Assembly: GCA_002838205.1 (NCBI GenBank)
Contig: CP017950.1
Location: 1,432,858 to 1,496,857, forward strand
DNA length: 64,000 bases
Reading direction: 5' to 3'
DNA from: Tenericutes bacterium MZ-XQ
GTDB taxonomy: Bacteria; Bacillota_I; Bacilli_A; Acholeplasmatales; Acholeplasmataceae
In this document: in pieces, positions 52,496 to 61,524 of the stretch
Layout: each line of letters opens with the position of its first letter
Position numbering within the stretch: position 1 is the stretch's first letter
Program-made: the position numbers and the translations under genes
Notes under the pieces: generated by a model
The model's database searches: none
Told to the model about the DNA's origin: nothing
Seen by the model: the letters and a program-made list of their open reading frames with translations, nothing else

Positions 52496-54342
52496 TATTT
52501 TTTAAATTGAAAGATCATACCTGCTAAAGGTCCAAGCTTAGGTTTTATAAAGTATTTAAATCCGTTTAAGTCACCTTTAACCGTATAAAGCTGTGTACCA
52601 TTATATTGATTTGATCCATCATAAATATCTTTATCACTATTCAAAATCTCTTGATATCTACCAGCTCTTGGAACTCCAATATGATATGTTTGATGTACAT
52701 TAGGTGTCATATTTAACACCACAACAAGCATCTCATCATCACTATATCTAATGTAAGAAAAAACAGACTGATCTTGATCATCCACAACGGACCATTTAAA
52801 TCCTTTCGGGTGATGGTCATACTGAAAAAGTGCAGGATGATGACGATAAACTTGCGCTAGATCCTTAAAGAATCGATGTTGTTTTTGAAAGGGTGCTTGA
52901 CTTAAAATATGCCAATCGAGTTCTTTATGCACATCCCACTCACTAAACCCTGCAAACTCTTGCCCCATAAATAATAATTTTTTTCCTGGGTGTGTTATCC
53001 AAAGTGTTAGTAATAAACGCCAATTCGCAAGTTTTTGCCACATATCACCAGGCATTTTATTGGATAAACTGCCTTTCATATGAACAACTTCATCGTGTGA
53101 AAAAGGTAAGACAAATTGTTCATTAAATGCGTATACTAAGCCAAATGTTATTTTATCATGATGATATTTTCTATGAATAGGATCTTGTTTAAAATATCTT
53201 AAGACATCGTTCATAAATCCCATATTCCATTTATAGTTAAACCCAATACCACCTACATCCACAGGATGAGTTACTTGTGGATAATCGGTGGAATCTTCTG
53301 CCATAAATAAGAATCGGTCATCTTTACCAAATAGATGGTAAGAAAGTTGCCTTAAGAAGTTGATCGCATCTTGATTAACTCCTACATTCTTATCGCCTAA
53401 ATAATATATAAGATTAGAGACTGCATCAATTCTATATCCATCAATATGAAAGTAATCCATCCAAAAAGTAAGTGCTGATAGCATAAAACTTCTAGTAATA
53501 CCTTTAGAAAAATCTAAGTTGTCTGTGCCCCATGTGACGTTTTCTCTGCGATGTTTGTCATCGAACTCAAATAATGGTGTGCCATCAAAAAAGCTCAACC
53601 CATGTGCATCTTTGCAAATATGACCTAGAACCCAGTCCATAATTACGCCAATGCCTTCTTGATGAAGTCTATCGATTAAATACATGTAATCTTTTGGTGA
53701 ACCATATCTTGATGTAGCAGCAAAATATCCAGTTCCCTGATAACCCCATGAATCATCTAGAGGGTGTTCATATAAAGGTAAAAATTCTATATGTGTATAC
53801 CCATACTCTTTGACATAGTTGATTAAATCATCGACAACTTCGTTATATTGCTTAAAAGCTCCAAATTTTCTTTGCCAAGAACCTAGATGTACTTCATAGA
53901 TGAGTACAGGTTCTTGATAAGGTTTCTTTTTCTCATACATCCATTTTTGATCATGCCACTCATAATGATCGATATCATATACTTTGGATCCTGTTTGTGG
54001 TCTTACTTCTGTAAAATAACCAAAAGGATCAGTTTTGTGTAAGATACGGCCATCATGCGTATGAATCTCATATTTATAAATCTCCCATTCATAATTTCCA
54101 GGGATTTCAATCCGATAAATGCCTTGGTAATGGATTTTTGTTAGTACATGTTGCCAACCTTCATAGTTGTTAAAACTTGCAATCAAGCGTACTTCTTTTG
54201 CGTTCGGTGCATAAACAGTGTACTCAGTTGCGAAAATCTCACCCTTATCATTTCTTAACAGGTGAGATCCAAAGATTTTATAAGCTTGGTCATGTAATCC
54301 ATTTAAAAACAAGTTTACATCATGATCTGAAATAAGGCGCAT
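52495..54342 (-). CDS. glgB: 1,4-alpha-glucan branching enzyme
   Basis: A 615-residue GH13 branching enzyme with a CBM48 domain (about 35-120) ahead of the barrel. Markers: YEVHLGSWQRKFGAF, THIEFLPLYEHPLDDSWGYQGTGYFA, catalytic Asp in DGYRIDAVSNLIYYLG, Glu in FMAEDSTDYP and Asp in PFSHDEVVHMKGSL. It introduces alpha-1,6 branches into glucans. It lies 11 bases after the pullulanase gene in the glgP operon. Last gene of that operon. Confidence 0.96.
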   Translation of the reverse strand: MRLISDHDVNLFLNGLHDQAYKIFGSHLLRNDKGEIFATEYTVYAPNAKEVRLIASFNNYEGWQHVLTKIHYQGIYRIEIPGNYEWEIYKYEIHTHDGRILHKTDPFGYFTEVRPQTGSKVYDIDHYEWHDQKWMYEKKKPYQEPVLIYEVHLGSWQRKFGAFKQYNEVVDDLINYVKEYGYTHIEFLPLYEHPLDDSWGYQGTGYFAATSRYGSPKDYMYLIDRLHQEGIGVIMDWVLGHICKDAHGLSFFDGTPLFEFDDKHRRENVTWGTDNLDFSKGITRSFMLSALTFWMDYFHIDGYRIDAVSNLIYYLGDKNVGVNQDAINFLRQLSYHLFGKDDRFLFMAEDSTDYPQVTHPVDVGGIGFNYKWNMGFMNDVLRYFKQDPIHRKYHHDKITFGLVYAFNEQFVLPFSHDEVVHMKGSLSNKMPGDMWQKLANWRLLLTLWITHPGKKLLFMGQEFAGFSEWDVHKELDWHILSQAPFQKQHRFFKDLAQVYRHHPALFQYDHHPKGFKWSVVDDQDQSVFSYIRYSDDEMLVVVLNMTPNVHQTYHIGVPRAGRYQEILNSDKDIYDGSNQYNGTQLYTVKGDLNGFKYFIKPKLGPLAGMIFQFKK

Positions 54343-54353
54343 AAAAGTCTCCT

Positions 54354-56309
54354 TTATTTTTTGATATGAACAATATATATACCTGGTTGATCAACATAGA
54401 TTGCATCATCTTCTGAAATTGCTTTTTGTGAAGGGAAAATTAATTCTCCATCACTTAATGGTAATTTTTCTAAGTCATAATAATTTTTAATATAATGAAT
54501 CAGTATGTTTTTATCATCTTCAAGTCTATAAATAATCAATTTCTTATCTTTAACGATTGTAACTTGGTTGTTATAGCTTGTTTGTCTATATAGTTTATAT
54601 TTTTTTCTAAGCTTTAATAAAGCTCTTAGCTTTTTAACAGATTCTTCTTTAATTCTCCAGTGGATTTGGTTAATTTCATCTGGATGATTATAAGAATTTT
54701 CTACACCTTTTTTAGAACGATAAAACTCTTGTCCAGCATGATAAAAAGGTATCCCTTGTGAAATTGCAATCAAATGATTTGCAAAATCTTGAGCAATTTT
54801 AAAATCAGGGAGTGCGACACCATGAGCTAAAACCATTTTGTCATAAAAAGTTAAATTGTCATGACACTCAACATAATTGATTGACTGATTAGGTGTTAAA
54901 AACATATCTGGTGAACCAATGATTGCTTTCATTGCTTTTTGTGTTAGATGGTGATTACCCATAGTAAAACCTAAGCCATCACCGTGAAGTTCTCCTTTCA
55001 TCGTGTTACGATAAAAGTCATTAAAGTGGGCATAGTTCGGAAATGATGCATGATTATGCATATTTGAACGATCCTTTGGTTTAACTTCTGTTTGCATATT
55101 CCATCCTTCACCATATAACATGATATGAGGATTTATCTTCTTAAGCTCTTTTTCAATGGTTAGCATGGTCTCAAGGTCTAAAAGTCCCATGAGATCAAAT
55201 CTGAAACCATCAATTTGATAGGTTTTTACGAAATGAATCAAACTATCAACAATGAGTCTACGAACCATATAGTTTCTTGACTCAACATCATTACCACAGT
55301 ATGATCCATCAGTCATCTTAAAGTTGTGATCGTGTCTATAAAAATAGCCGGGTACAATATCATCATATGGGAATGTTTTATGGTTAAACACATGATTATA
55401 AACAACATCCATATTTATACCTAATTTCATATCATGTGCAGTTTTTACTACCTTCTTTAAGCCGTTAATGCGATCAAGTGGATTACTTGGTTCTTTTGAA
55501 TACCATCCCTCAACTGCAAAAAATAAACTTGGATTATATCCCCAGTTATATTTGAGTTTTTTATCTTCATCAAAAACATCATCAAAATCAAATACTGGTA
55601 GTAGTTGTAAGTGTGTTATCCCAAGTTTCTTGATATAATTTAAAACATTTCCACCTAAAAACTTGCTGTGTTCAACAAGACCTTCATAAAGACCTTTATG
55701 CTCAACATCCAAATTAATAGACATGTCCCTAACATGACCTTCATAAATCACAGCATCCACGTGATTTTTTAACTTAATTGGTGTTTTTTCAAGTTTTAAT
55801 GTTTGATCAAAATCAACAACATGGGCATATTTAGCAGATGCAGCTGTTGTATATGGATCTTTAACTGACTTAAATGTATCTACCAAACGAATATCATAAT
55901 GATATGGTTTAAGATGATGATCACCACTTACAGTGATTTTCCAAATGGGTTCTTCATATGTCATCTGATATCTTTGGTTATCAAGGACCAAATTGACTTC
56001 TTTAGCAACCGGTGAAAAAAGATAAAAAGATGTCTCTTCTTTCGAGTAAACACATCCTAATGGACCATCATATCTAAATTGTTTTTCAAATGCAGGTGTT
56101 AGCGTTACTAAACCGATTTGAAGCGGATAATTTCCACCATTGATTGTGATATGATCAACTTTATGAAGTTCCATATCTTTATCTGTACTAAAATATTGAT
56201 GAGATCCATTTCTTAGCCATTTGACTTCGTAACCTTCTAAATGAATCTCATGAATATACTCATTACTTTCTACACGTAATAATCTAAAATCATCAATAAA
56301 AACATTCAT
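54354..56309 (-). CDS. pulA: Type I pullulanase (GH13_14)
   Basis: A 651-residue debranching enzyme. An N-terminal beta region and CBM48-like domain (about 80-170) precede the barrel. The pullulanase signature YNWGYNP is at about 252-258. The catalytic residues are Asp in DGFRFDLMGLLD, Glu in MLYGEGWNM and Asp in VECHDNLTFYD. No signal peptide, so it should cut alpha-1,6 links of imported or stored glucan in the cytoplasm. The start overlaps the upstream GH13 gene by four bases. Confidence 0.94.
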   Translation of the reverse strand: MNVFIDDFRLLRVESNEYIHEIHLEGYEVKWLRNGSHQYFSTDKDMELHKVDHITINGGNYPLQIGLVTLTPAFEKQFRYDGPLGCVYSKEETSFYLFSPVAKEVNLVLDNQRYQMTYEEPIWKITVSGDHHLKPYHYDIRLVDTFKSVKDPYTTAASAKYAHVVDFDQTLKLEKTPIKLKNHVDAVIYEGHVRDMSINLDVEHKGLYEGLVEHSKFLGGNVLNYIKKLGITHLQLLPVFDFDDVFDEDKKLKYNWGYNPSLFFAVEGWYSKEPSNPLDRINGLKKVVKTAHDMKLGINMDVVYNHVFNHKTFPYDDIVPGYFYRHDHNFKMTDGSYCGNDVESRNYMVRRLIVDSLIHFVKTYQIDGFRFDLMGLLDLETMLTIEKELKKINPHIMLYGEGWNMQTEVKPKDRSNMHNHASFPNYAHFNDFYRNTMKGELHGDGLGFTMGNHHLTQKAMKAIIGSPDMFLTPNQSINYVECHDNLTFYDKMVLAHGVALPDFKIAQDFANHLIAISQGIPFYHAGQEFYRSKKGVENSYNHPDEINQIHWRIKEESVKKLRALLKLRKKYKLYRQTSYNNQVTIVKDKKLIIYRLEDDKNILIHYIKNYYDLEKLPLSDGELIFPSQKAISEDDAIYVDQPGIYIVHIKK

Positions 56310-57601
56310 CGTTTTTGACCTCTGTGTGTTCTAATGATTATTGGTTCTTGATTCAACTTTATTTTACCATGTTTAACGATAATATCTTCATTGCTAAGTT
56401 CGTTTTTATAGATACCATCCATTAAAGCGACTGCAACCTCGTTTTTGTTTTCTAAATTGAAGATACCTAACAAGTAAGTATCTTTATAATCATAAGAGAA
56501 GACAGCTATATCTTCATTATTTTCTAGATGGAAGTTACCCTCTATAAAAATAGGATCTTTTTTCATATGAGTTAATCGCTTAATGTATCCTTCAAGTGAG
56601 TTTTCTTTATTCCATGGAACTAAATCATTTTCAAACAAATCAGGGTAATGATCAATTTCATGTTCCATTCCGGCATAAACAAATGCTGTTCCTTTGATAA
56701 AAAACATCATCGTTAACATTTGCATAAAATGATGATGATCCCTGACTTTTGATCTTAGTCTTTTTTGATCATGATTCTCAAAGTTTCTAAGCTTGATATA
56801 GTTTTTTGGATAGATCATCTCTTGATGATAAATTTCTTCCAACCATCTTGATAAGTGCTTTTTATCTTTGAGCAAGTAATCATCCATATGATCAAAAATA
56901 TCGTAATCGTAACAAATATCAAACGCTTCATACATTTGACTATCTGATGAACAGTCATACCCTAAATCTCTAATATATTTGATGAATCCAGGATGAACAG
57001 ATTCTGTAAGCCAAATAAGTTCTGGATTGATTTTATCCACTTGTTTTCTAGCTTCTATCCAAAAATCAATAGGTAGAAGTGGTGCCACATCACAGCGATA
57101 TCCATCAACGATATGTGCCCAATACTTTAACACCTCTATAAAGTAGTTCCAGACCTCTTTATTGCTGTAATCTAAATCAGTGATGTCACTCCAATCACCA
57201 ACACGATTCGCAAAAGTTCCATCGGCTTTTTTATAAAACCACTCTGGATGTTCTTGAGTCAAAATAGAATCTCTGGAGGTATGATTAATAACAATATCCA
57301 TCATGACTTTCATATCTCTTTTATGTGCTTCATCAACAAGTTTTCTTAGATCATCTAAAGTGCCTAAATCTGGATGAATTTGATAGAAATCAACAATAGA
57401 ATAAGGGCTTCCTTGAGCCCCTTTTCTAGCTTTTTCACCAATTGGATGAAAAGGGAGTAAATAGATGATATCTACTCCCATATTATGAATTCTGTCTAAA
57501 TCATCGATGACACCTTCGAAATTTTGCTTTTTCGAATGTTGTCTAGGAAAAACTTGATATATAGTAGCACTTCTTAAATTTAAGTTTGTTTGCTTTGCCA
57601 T
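56306..57601 (-). CDS. Short alpha-amylase family (GH13) enzyme
   Basis: A 431-residue GH13 protein. The barrel begins RSATIYQVFPRQHSKKQNFEGV, with DIVINHTSRDS as region I. Catalytic residues are Asp in VDGYRCDVAPLLP, Glu in IWLTESVHPGF and Asp in RNFENHDQKR. The usual larger B and C domains look reduced, and the end is a short beta domain. The exact activity is unclear (amylase-like, possibly maltodextrin or sucrose-type). ATG 57601 after AGGA is chosen over 57649, which lies within glgP. It sits between the phosphorylase and pullulanase genes. Confidence 0.85.
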   Translation of the reverse strand: MAKQTNLNLRSATIYQVFPRQHSKKQNFEGVIDDLDRIHNMGVDIIYLLPFHPIGEKARKGAQGSPYSIVDFYQIHPDLGTLDDLRKLVDEAHKRDMKVMMDIVINHTSRDSILTQEHPEWFYKKADGTFANRVGDWSDITDLDYSNKEVWNYFIEVLKYWAHIVDGYRCDVAPLLPIDFWIEARKQVDKINPELIWLTESVHPGFIKYIRDLGYDCSSDSQMYEAFDICYDYDIFDHMDDYLLKDKKHLSRWLEEIYHQEMIYPKNYIKLRNFENHDQKRLRSKVRDHHHFMQMLTMMFFIKGTAFVYAGMEHEIDHYPDLFENDLVPWNKENSLEGYIKRLTHMKKDPIFIEGNFHLENNEDIAVFSYDYKDTYLLGIFNLENKNEVAVALMDGIYKNELSNEDIIVKHGKIKLNQEPIIIRTHRGQKR

Positions 57602-57615
57602 ATGTATCATTCCTT

Positions 57616-60000
57616 TTATTTGTTTAAGTTCATTGTTTCTAAATGCCAAATATCTTTATTGTAGTTTGCAATCGTGCGATCTGAAGTGAAGAATCCTGAA
57701 TGCGCGATATTCATGATTGATTTGTGTAACCAACCTTTGCGATCTTTATATGCTTCATTTGCTATTTCGTGAGCTTTTACATAACCATCAAAATCTTTCA
57801 TGACTAGGAAATAATCGCTATTTAATAAGTTATTTAAAATATAATCAAAATGTGATGGATTTTTGTGAAGTGTGCGGATATATTTAAATACATTTTGTAA
57901 TCTTACATCTTTGTCATAGATTTCTCTTGGCTTGTAGCCATTTTTTTCATAAATCTTAGATACTTCTTCAGCAGATAGTCCGAAAATAATATTATTCTCT
58001 ATACCTGCTTCTTTTACAATTTCAACGTTTGCACCATCCATCGTTCCAATCGTGATTGCCCCATTCATCATGAACTTCATATTTCCTGTACCACTAGCTT
58101 CTTTGGTCGCAGTAGATATTTGTTCTGATAAATCAGCTGCAGGCATGATGTATTCTGCATAAGTGACGTTGTAATTTTCAACAAATACCACTTTTAATAA
58201 ATGATTTGTATCTTCATCATTATTTATCACTTCAGAAACTGTATCAATAAGCTCGATCACAGCTTTTGCCATATGATAGCTTGGTGCAGCCTTTGCTCCA
58301 AAGATAAACGAATGTGGATGATAGTTTTTCTTGAAAGCTTCATCAGATTTCAATCTTTGATACACATAAATGATATGAAGAATATTCATAAGTTGTCTTT
58401 TATATTCGTGTAGACGTTTCACTTGAATATCAAAAATCGAATTTACATCTAACTTCACGCCTTCTAGTTCTAAGATGCGGTCAGCTAAAGCTTGCTTTTT
58501 CGCACGTTTCATATCATCAATTTGCTTTTGTGTGTGCTCATCGTCTTTAAATGGATCTAACAACTCTAACTTAGTTAAGTCTTCTCTCCATGATGTACCA
58601 ATTTTTTCATCTAAAATTTGCACTAATTCTTTATTTGTATGAATTAACCATCGACGATGTGTAATACCATTGGTTTTATTATTAAATTTATTTGGGTATA
58701 ATGTGTAAAAGTTTTTCATTTCAATATTTTTCAAAATATCCGTGTGAAGCGCTGCAACCCCATTAACACTAAATGAACCGTAGATACAAATATGAGCCAT
58801 ACGCACATGATTATTTCCAATCAAAGACATTAAATAGATTTGTTCATGATTGAATCTACCATCATCTTCAAGTACTTTTTTAAATCTACGATTCATTTCT
58901 TGTAAGATTTCATAGATTCTTGGTAGTAAGTTTCTAAAAATACCTTTGTCCCATTTTTCTAATGCTTCTGCTAATATTGTATGATTTGTGAATGCACAAG
59001 TATTTGTTGTTATGTTCCATGCTTCATCATATCCAATGCCTTCTTCATCCATAAATATTCTCATAAGTTCAGGAATGACTAGTGTTGGATGTGTGTCATT
59101 GATTTGGAAAGTATAATATTTATGAAAATCATGCATGCTGCGTCCAAGTGCTTTGTGCTCTTTAATTGCATGTTTGACTCCAGCAGCACTAAAAACATAG
59201 GATTGTAGTAATCTTATTGTTTTGCCTTCTTCAGTTGAATCGTCAGGATATAATTGATCATCAACACCATCAACAATTCTCATATATTCTTCATCTTGAT
59301 GCTCTTGTTTATCTGATGGTTCAGTTGACCATAATCGAAGTGAAGTCACGACACCATTTTGGTCACCAACAACTTTGACATCATAAGGAACGGCTTTAAT
59401 CCACATAGGGTTGATTAGTTTTGTATGTTCAACATAACCAAAAAGTGGAATTTCAATTGCATTCTCTTCATCTTTTGATTCCCACACAAACTCATGATCT
59501 AACCATGGATCCTTATGTTCAACTTGCTTATGATCTTTGATCTCTTGGACAAAAAATCCATGCTTGTATCTTAAACTATTCCCATATAAAGGAAGCGCTA
59601 AAGATGCAGCAGAATCCAAGAAACATGCTGCTAAACGTCCAAGTCCTCCATTACCTAAACCTGCATCAACTTCTGCATGTTCAACTTCATTTAAATCGAT
59701 GCCCAACTCATCAAAACCTTCTTTAACGATGTCATAATAACCACTATTTTGAAGATTGTTTGTTATGAGTCTTCCCATTAAAAATTCCATTGAAAAATAA
59801 ATGGTTTTCTTTAATTGGTTTTCTTTAACGTATGTATTTGCTTTGTTAAATGCTTCTTCTAAACTCTCATTCAAAAGATGAGCAAGTACGCTATATCTTT
59901 GGTATACAGTCGATTCTTTTAACTCAACTTTGTATGTATCATTTAATTTTGATAAAAATGCATTCTTAAAATCATCTTTGGTACTAAATACTTTATTCAT
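57616..60000 (-). CDS. glgP: Glycogen/maltodextrin phosphorylase
   Basis: A 794-residue GT35 enzyme that releases glucose 1-phosphate from alpha-1,4-glucans. FSMEFLMGRLITNNLQN, GNGGLGRLAACFLDS and NGITHRRWL are present, and the pyridoxal phosphate Lys is in KEASGTGNMKFMMNGAITIG. ATG 60000 follows AGGAG nine bases upstream; the longer start at 60030 has none. First gene of the glgP-GH13-pulA-glgB operon. A LacI-type operator lies about 65 bases upstream. Confidence 0.97.
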   Translation of the reverse strand: MNKVFSTKDDFKNAFLSKLNDTYKVELKESTVYQRYSVLAHLLNESLEEAFNKANTYVKENQLKKTIYFSMEFLMGRLITNNLQNSGYYDIVKEGFDELGIDLNEVEHAEVDAGLGNGGLGRLAACFLDSAASLALPLYGNSLRYKHGFFVQEIKDHKQVEHKDPWLDHEFVWESKDEENAIEIPLFGYVEHTKLINPMWIKAVPYDVKVVGDQNGVVTSLRLWSTEPSDKQEHQDEEYMRIVDGVDDQLYPDDSTEEGKTIRLLQSYVFSAAGVKHAIKEHKALGRSMHDFHKYYTFQINDTHPTLVIPELMRIFMDEEGIGYDEAWNITTNTCAFTNHTILAEALEKWDKGIFRNLLPRIYEILQEMNRRFKKVLEDDGRFNHEQIYLMSLIGNNHVRMAHICIYGSFSVNGVAALHTDILKNIEMKNFYTLYPNKFNNKTNGITHRRWLIHTNKELVQILDEKIGTSWREDLTKLELLDPFKDDEHTQKQIDDMKRAKKQALADRILELEGVKLDVNSIFDIQVKRLHEYKRQLMNILHIIYVYQRLKSDEAFKKNYHPHSFIFGAKAAPSYHMAKAVIELIDTVSEVINNDEDTNHLLKVVFVENYNVTYAEYIMPAADLSEQISTATKEASGTGNMKFMMNGAITIGTMDGANVEIVKEAGIENNIIFGLSAEEVSKIYEKNGYKPREIYDKDVRLQNVFKYIRTLHKNPSHFDYILNNLLNSDYFLVMKDFDGYVKAHEIANEAYKDRKGWLHKSIMNIAHSGFFTSDRTIANYNKDIWHLETMNLNK

Positions 60001-60029
60001 ATTATTATGTCTCCTTACATAGTTTATCA

Positions 60030-60035
60030 ATTATA
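60030..60035 (-). promoter_or_regulatory. -10 box of the glgP operon
   Basis: The minus strand reads TATAAT about 30 bases before the glgP start, with TTGATA 15 bases further upstream and the operator at 60066-60079 behind it. Confidence 0.55.
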
Positions 60036-60065
60036 TTTTACCACGAATGCTATCAATGTGCTCAT

Positions 60066-60079
60066 TGGTACCGTTTACA
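60066..60079. promoter_or_regulatory. LacI-family operator upstream of glgP
   Basis: TGGTACCGTTTACA (reverse complement TGTAAACGGTACCA) is a 14-bp palindrome centred on CG. It shares TGT-A-CGGT-CA with the site at 49629 and differs from the LacI/CcpA consensus at one position. It is placed to control the promoter of the glgP operon. Confidence 0.65.
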
Positions 60080-60096
60080 CAAATGTAAATGAATAC

Positions 60097-60122
60097 AAAA
60101 AAAGGGTGAAATGATCACCCTT
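60097..60122 (-). terminator. Terminator after malG
   Basis: On the minus strand AAGGGTGA pairs with TCACCCTT around a short loop, followed by T7 and G. It separates the transporter from the glgP operon. Confidence 0.85.
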
Positions 60123-60138
60123 AAAATAGATACTTTTT

Positions 60139-61521
60139 TTATCCCTTTGTAGCACCAGCCATAATACCTTCGATAAGATATTTTTGGAAAGCCATATAAA
60201 GAGCTGTAATTGGTACACCAACGAAGATTGCACCAGCAGCAAACGCACTATAATGTTGATAATTAAGATCGTTAATAAATCTAAATAAACCAACAGCAAG
60301 TGTCCATTGCTGTGTAATATCATAATCTGGACCAGCACCTTCGGGCTTAAATCTAAGAAGATATCCTGGAAGCATATAATCCATCCATGGTCCCATAAAC
60401 ATAGATACCGCAACAAACGTTAGAATCGGTACTGCAAGTGGTAAGATGATTCGAATAAAGATTTGCAATTTGTTTGCCCCATCAATCATTGCCGATTCAT
60501 CTAAGTCTTTTGGTATTTGTGATAAAAATCCTTTAATTAGCCATAAGTTACCTGGAATACTACCACCTATATATAATATTGATAGTGCAGTTGGCTTACC
60601 TAATAAACCAAACTTCCAGAATAGTACATACATCGCAATAAGACCCATAAATGAAGGAAATGCTTGAAGTACTAATATGGTAAGAAGTCCTGCTTTTTTA
60701 CCTTTAAAGCTGAATCTAGCAAATACATAAGATGCGCCTGTAATTAATAATGTACCAACTAGCATGTTGATGAGCGCTATCTTTAATGTATTCCAATACC
60801 ATCTTGTGAAATTTGTTTCTTCAAATAAATACTGGAAGGCAGCAAATGTTGGATTTTCTGGCCAAATAGCACTAGGTATATCTGTTCTAAGATTTGAAAA
60901 TGCCATACCGAATATGTAAACTACTGGAACAATAACAATGATCGCAACCAAAGTGATTTCACCATATATCAATATACGCTGAATGAAATTAGATAGACTA
61001 AAGACTTCCTTCAATCCTTGTCTAGATACATTTCTTCGCTTTTCCTTCGCATAATAGTAATAAAAACCATATACGGGAATCAAACCAATTAATCCAACTT
61101 GTGTACCTTCATATCCCTTTTTACGTGCATAATCCACAACTGTACCTTGATGAATGAACAGAATCAAGATAACTATGAATATCGAGAATAAGGTTTGTAA
61201 TAAGTTGTTTTGTAGTGATAAATAAATGAGTACTGCTGCAGGTATAATAATAAGCAGTCCAATAAAAACAATAAGCATGGTAACTAGAGTGCGTTTAAAT
61301 AACACTTCAAAACTTAATAAATGGTTAAGTTCAATGTCATCTACATTAGTCTTTGCTGGTAGTTTTTTTGCATAATAATATCCAAAAATTGGAATCAAGC
61401 TCATTAAAAGATATTTTCTACCTTCATATCCTTTTTTAACTGCATGATCATAAGCAGTTCCAAAACTGACACCAACAAAAACGAACATAAGATAAATTAA
61501 AATTATATATATAAATGTCAT
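60139..61521 (-). CDS. malG: Maltodextrin ABC permease MalG with duplicated N-terminal module
   Basis: A 460-residue protein. Residues about 185-460 form a normal MalG permease with six helices and the EAA loop (LDESAMIDGANKLQIFIRIILPLAVPIL). The first 180 residues are extra: two copies of a module, KKGYEGRKYLLMSLIPIFGYYYAK near residue 29 and KKGYEGTQVGLIGLIPVYGFYYYYAK near 132, each next to a membrane helix pair. A usual MalG has about 280 residues. The gene starts three bases after malF. It transports maltodextrins with MalF, MalE and an ATPase that is not in the window. Confidence 0.88.
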   Translation of the reverse strand: MTFIYIILIYLMFVFVGVSFGTAYDHAVKKGYEGRKYLLMSLIPIFGYYYAKKLPAKTNVDDIELNHLLSFEVLFKRTLVTMLIVFIGLLIIIPAAVLIYLSLQNNLLQTLFSIFIVILILFIHQGTVVDYARKKGYEGTQVGLIGLIPVYGFYYYYAKEKRRNVSRQGLKEVFSLSNFIQRILIYGEITLVAIIVIVPVVYIFGMAFSNLRTDIPSAIWPENPTFAAFQYLFEETNFTRWYWNTLKIALINMLVGTLLITGASYVFARFSFKGKKAGLLTILVLQAFPSFMGLIAMYVLFWKFGLLGKPTALSILYIGGSIPGNLWLIKGFLSQIPKDLDESAMIDGANKLQIFIRIILPLAVPILTFVAVSMFMGPWMDYMLPGYLLRFKPEGAGPDYDITQQWTLAVGLFRFINDLNYQHYSAFAAGAIFVGVPITALYMAFQKYLIEGIMAGATKG

Positions 61522-61524
61522 GAT

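Noticed and set aside
60075-60416. 113-codon minus-strand frame at the end of malG
   Set aside because: It overlaps the malG C-terminus in another frame and continues through its terminator.
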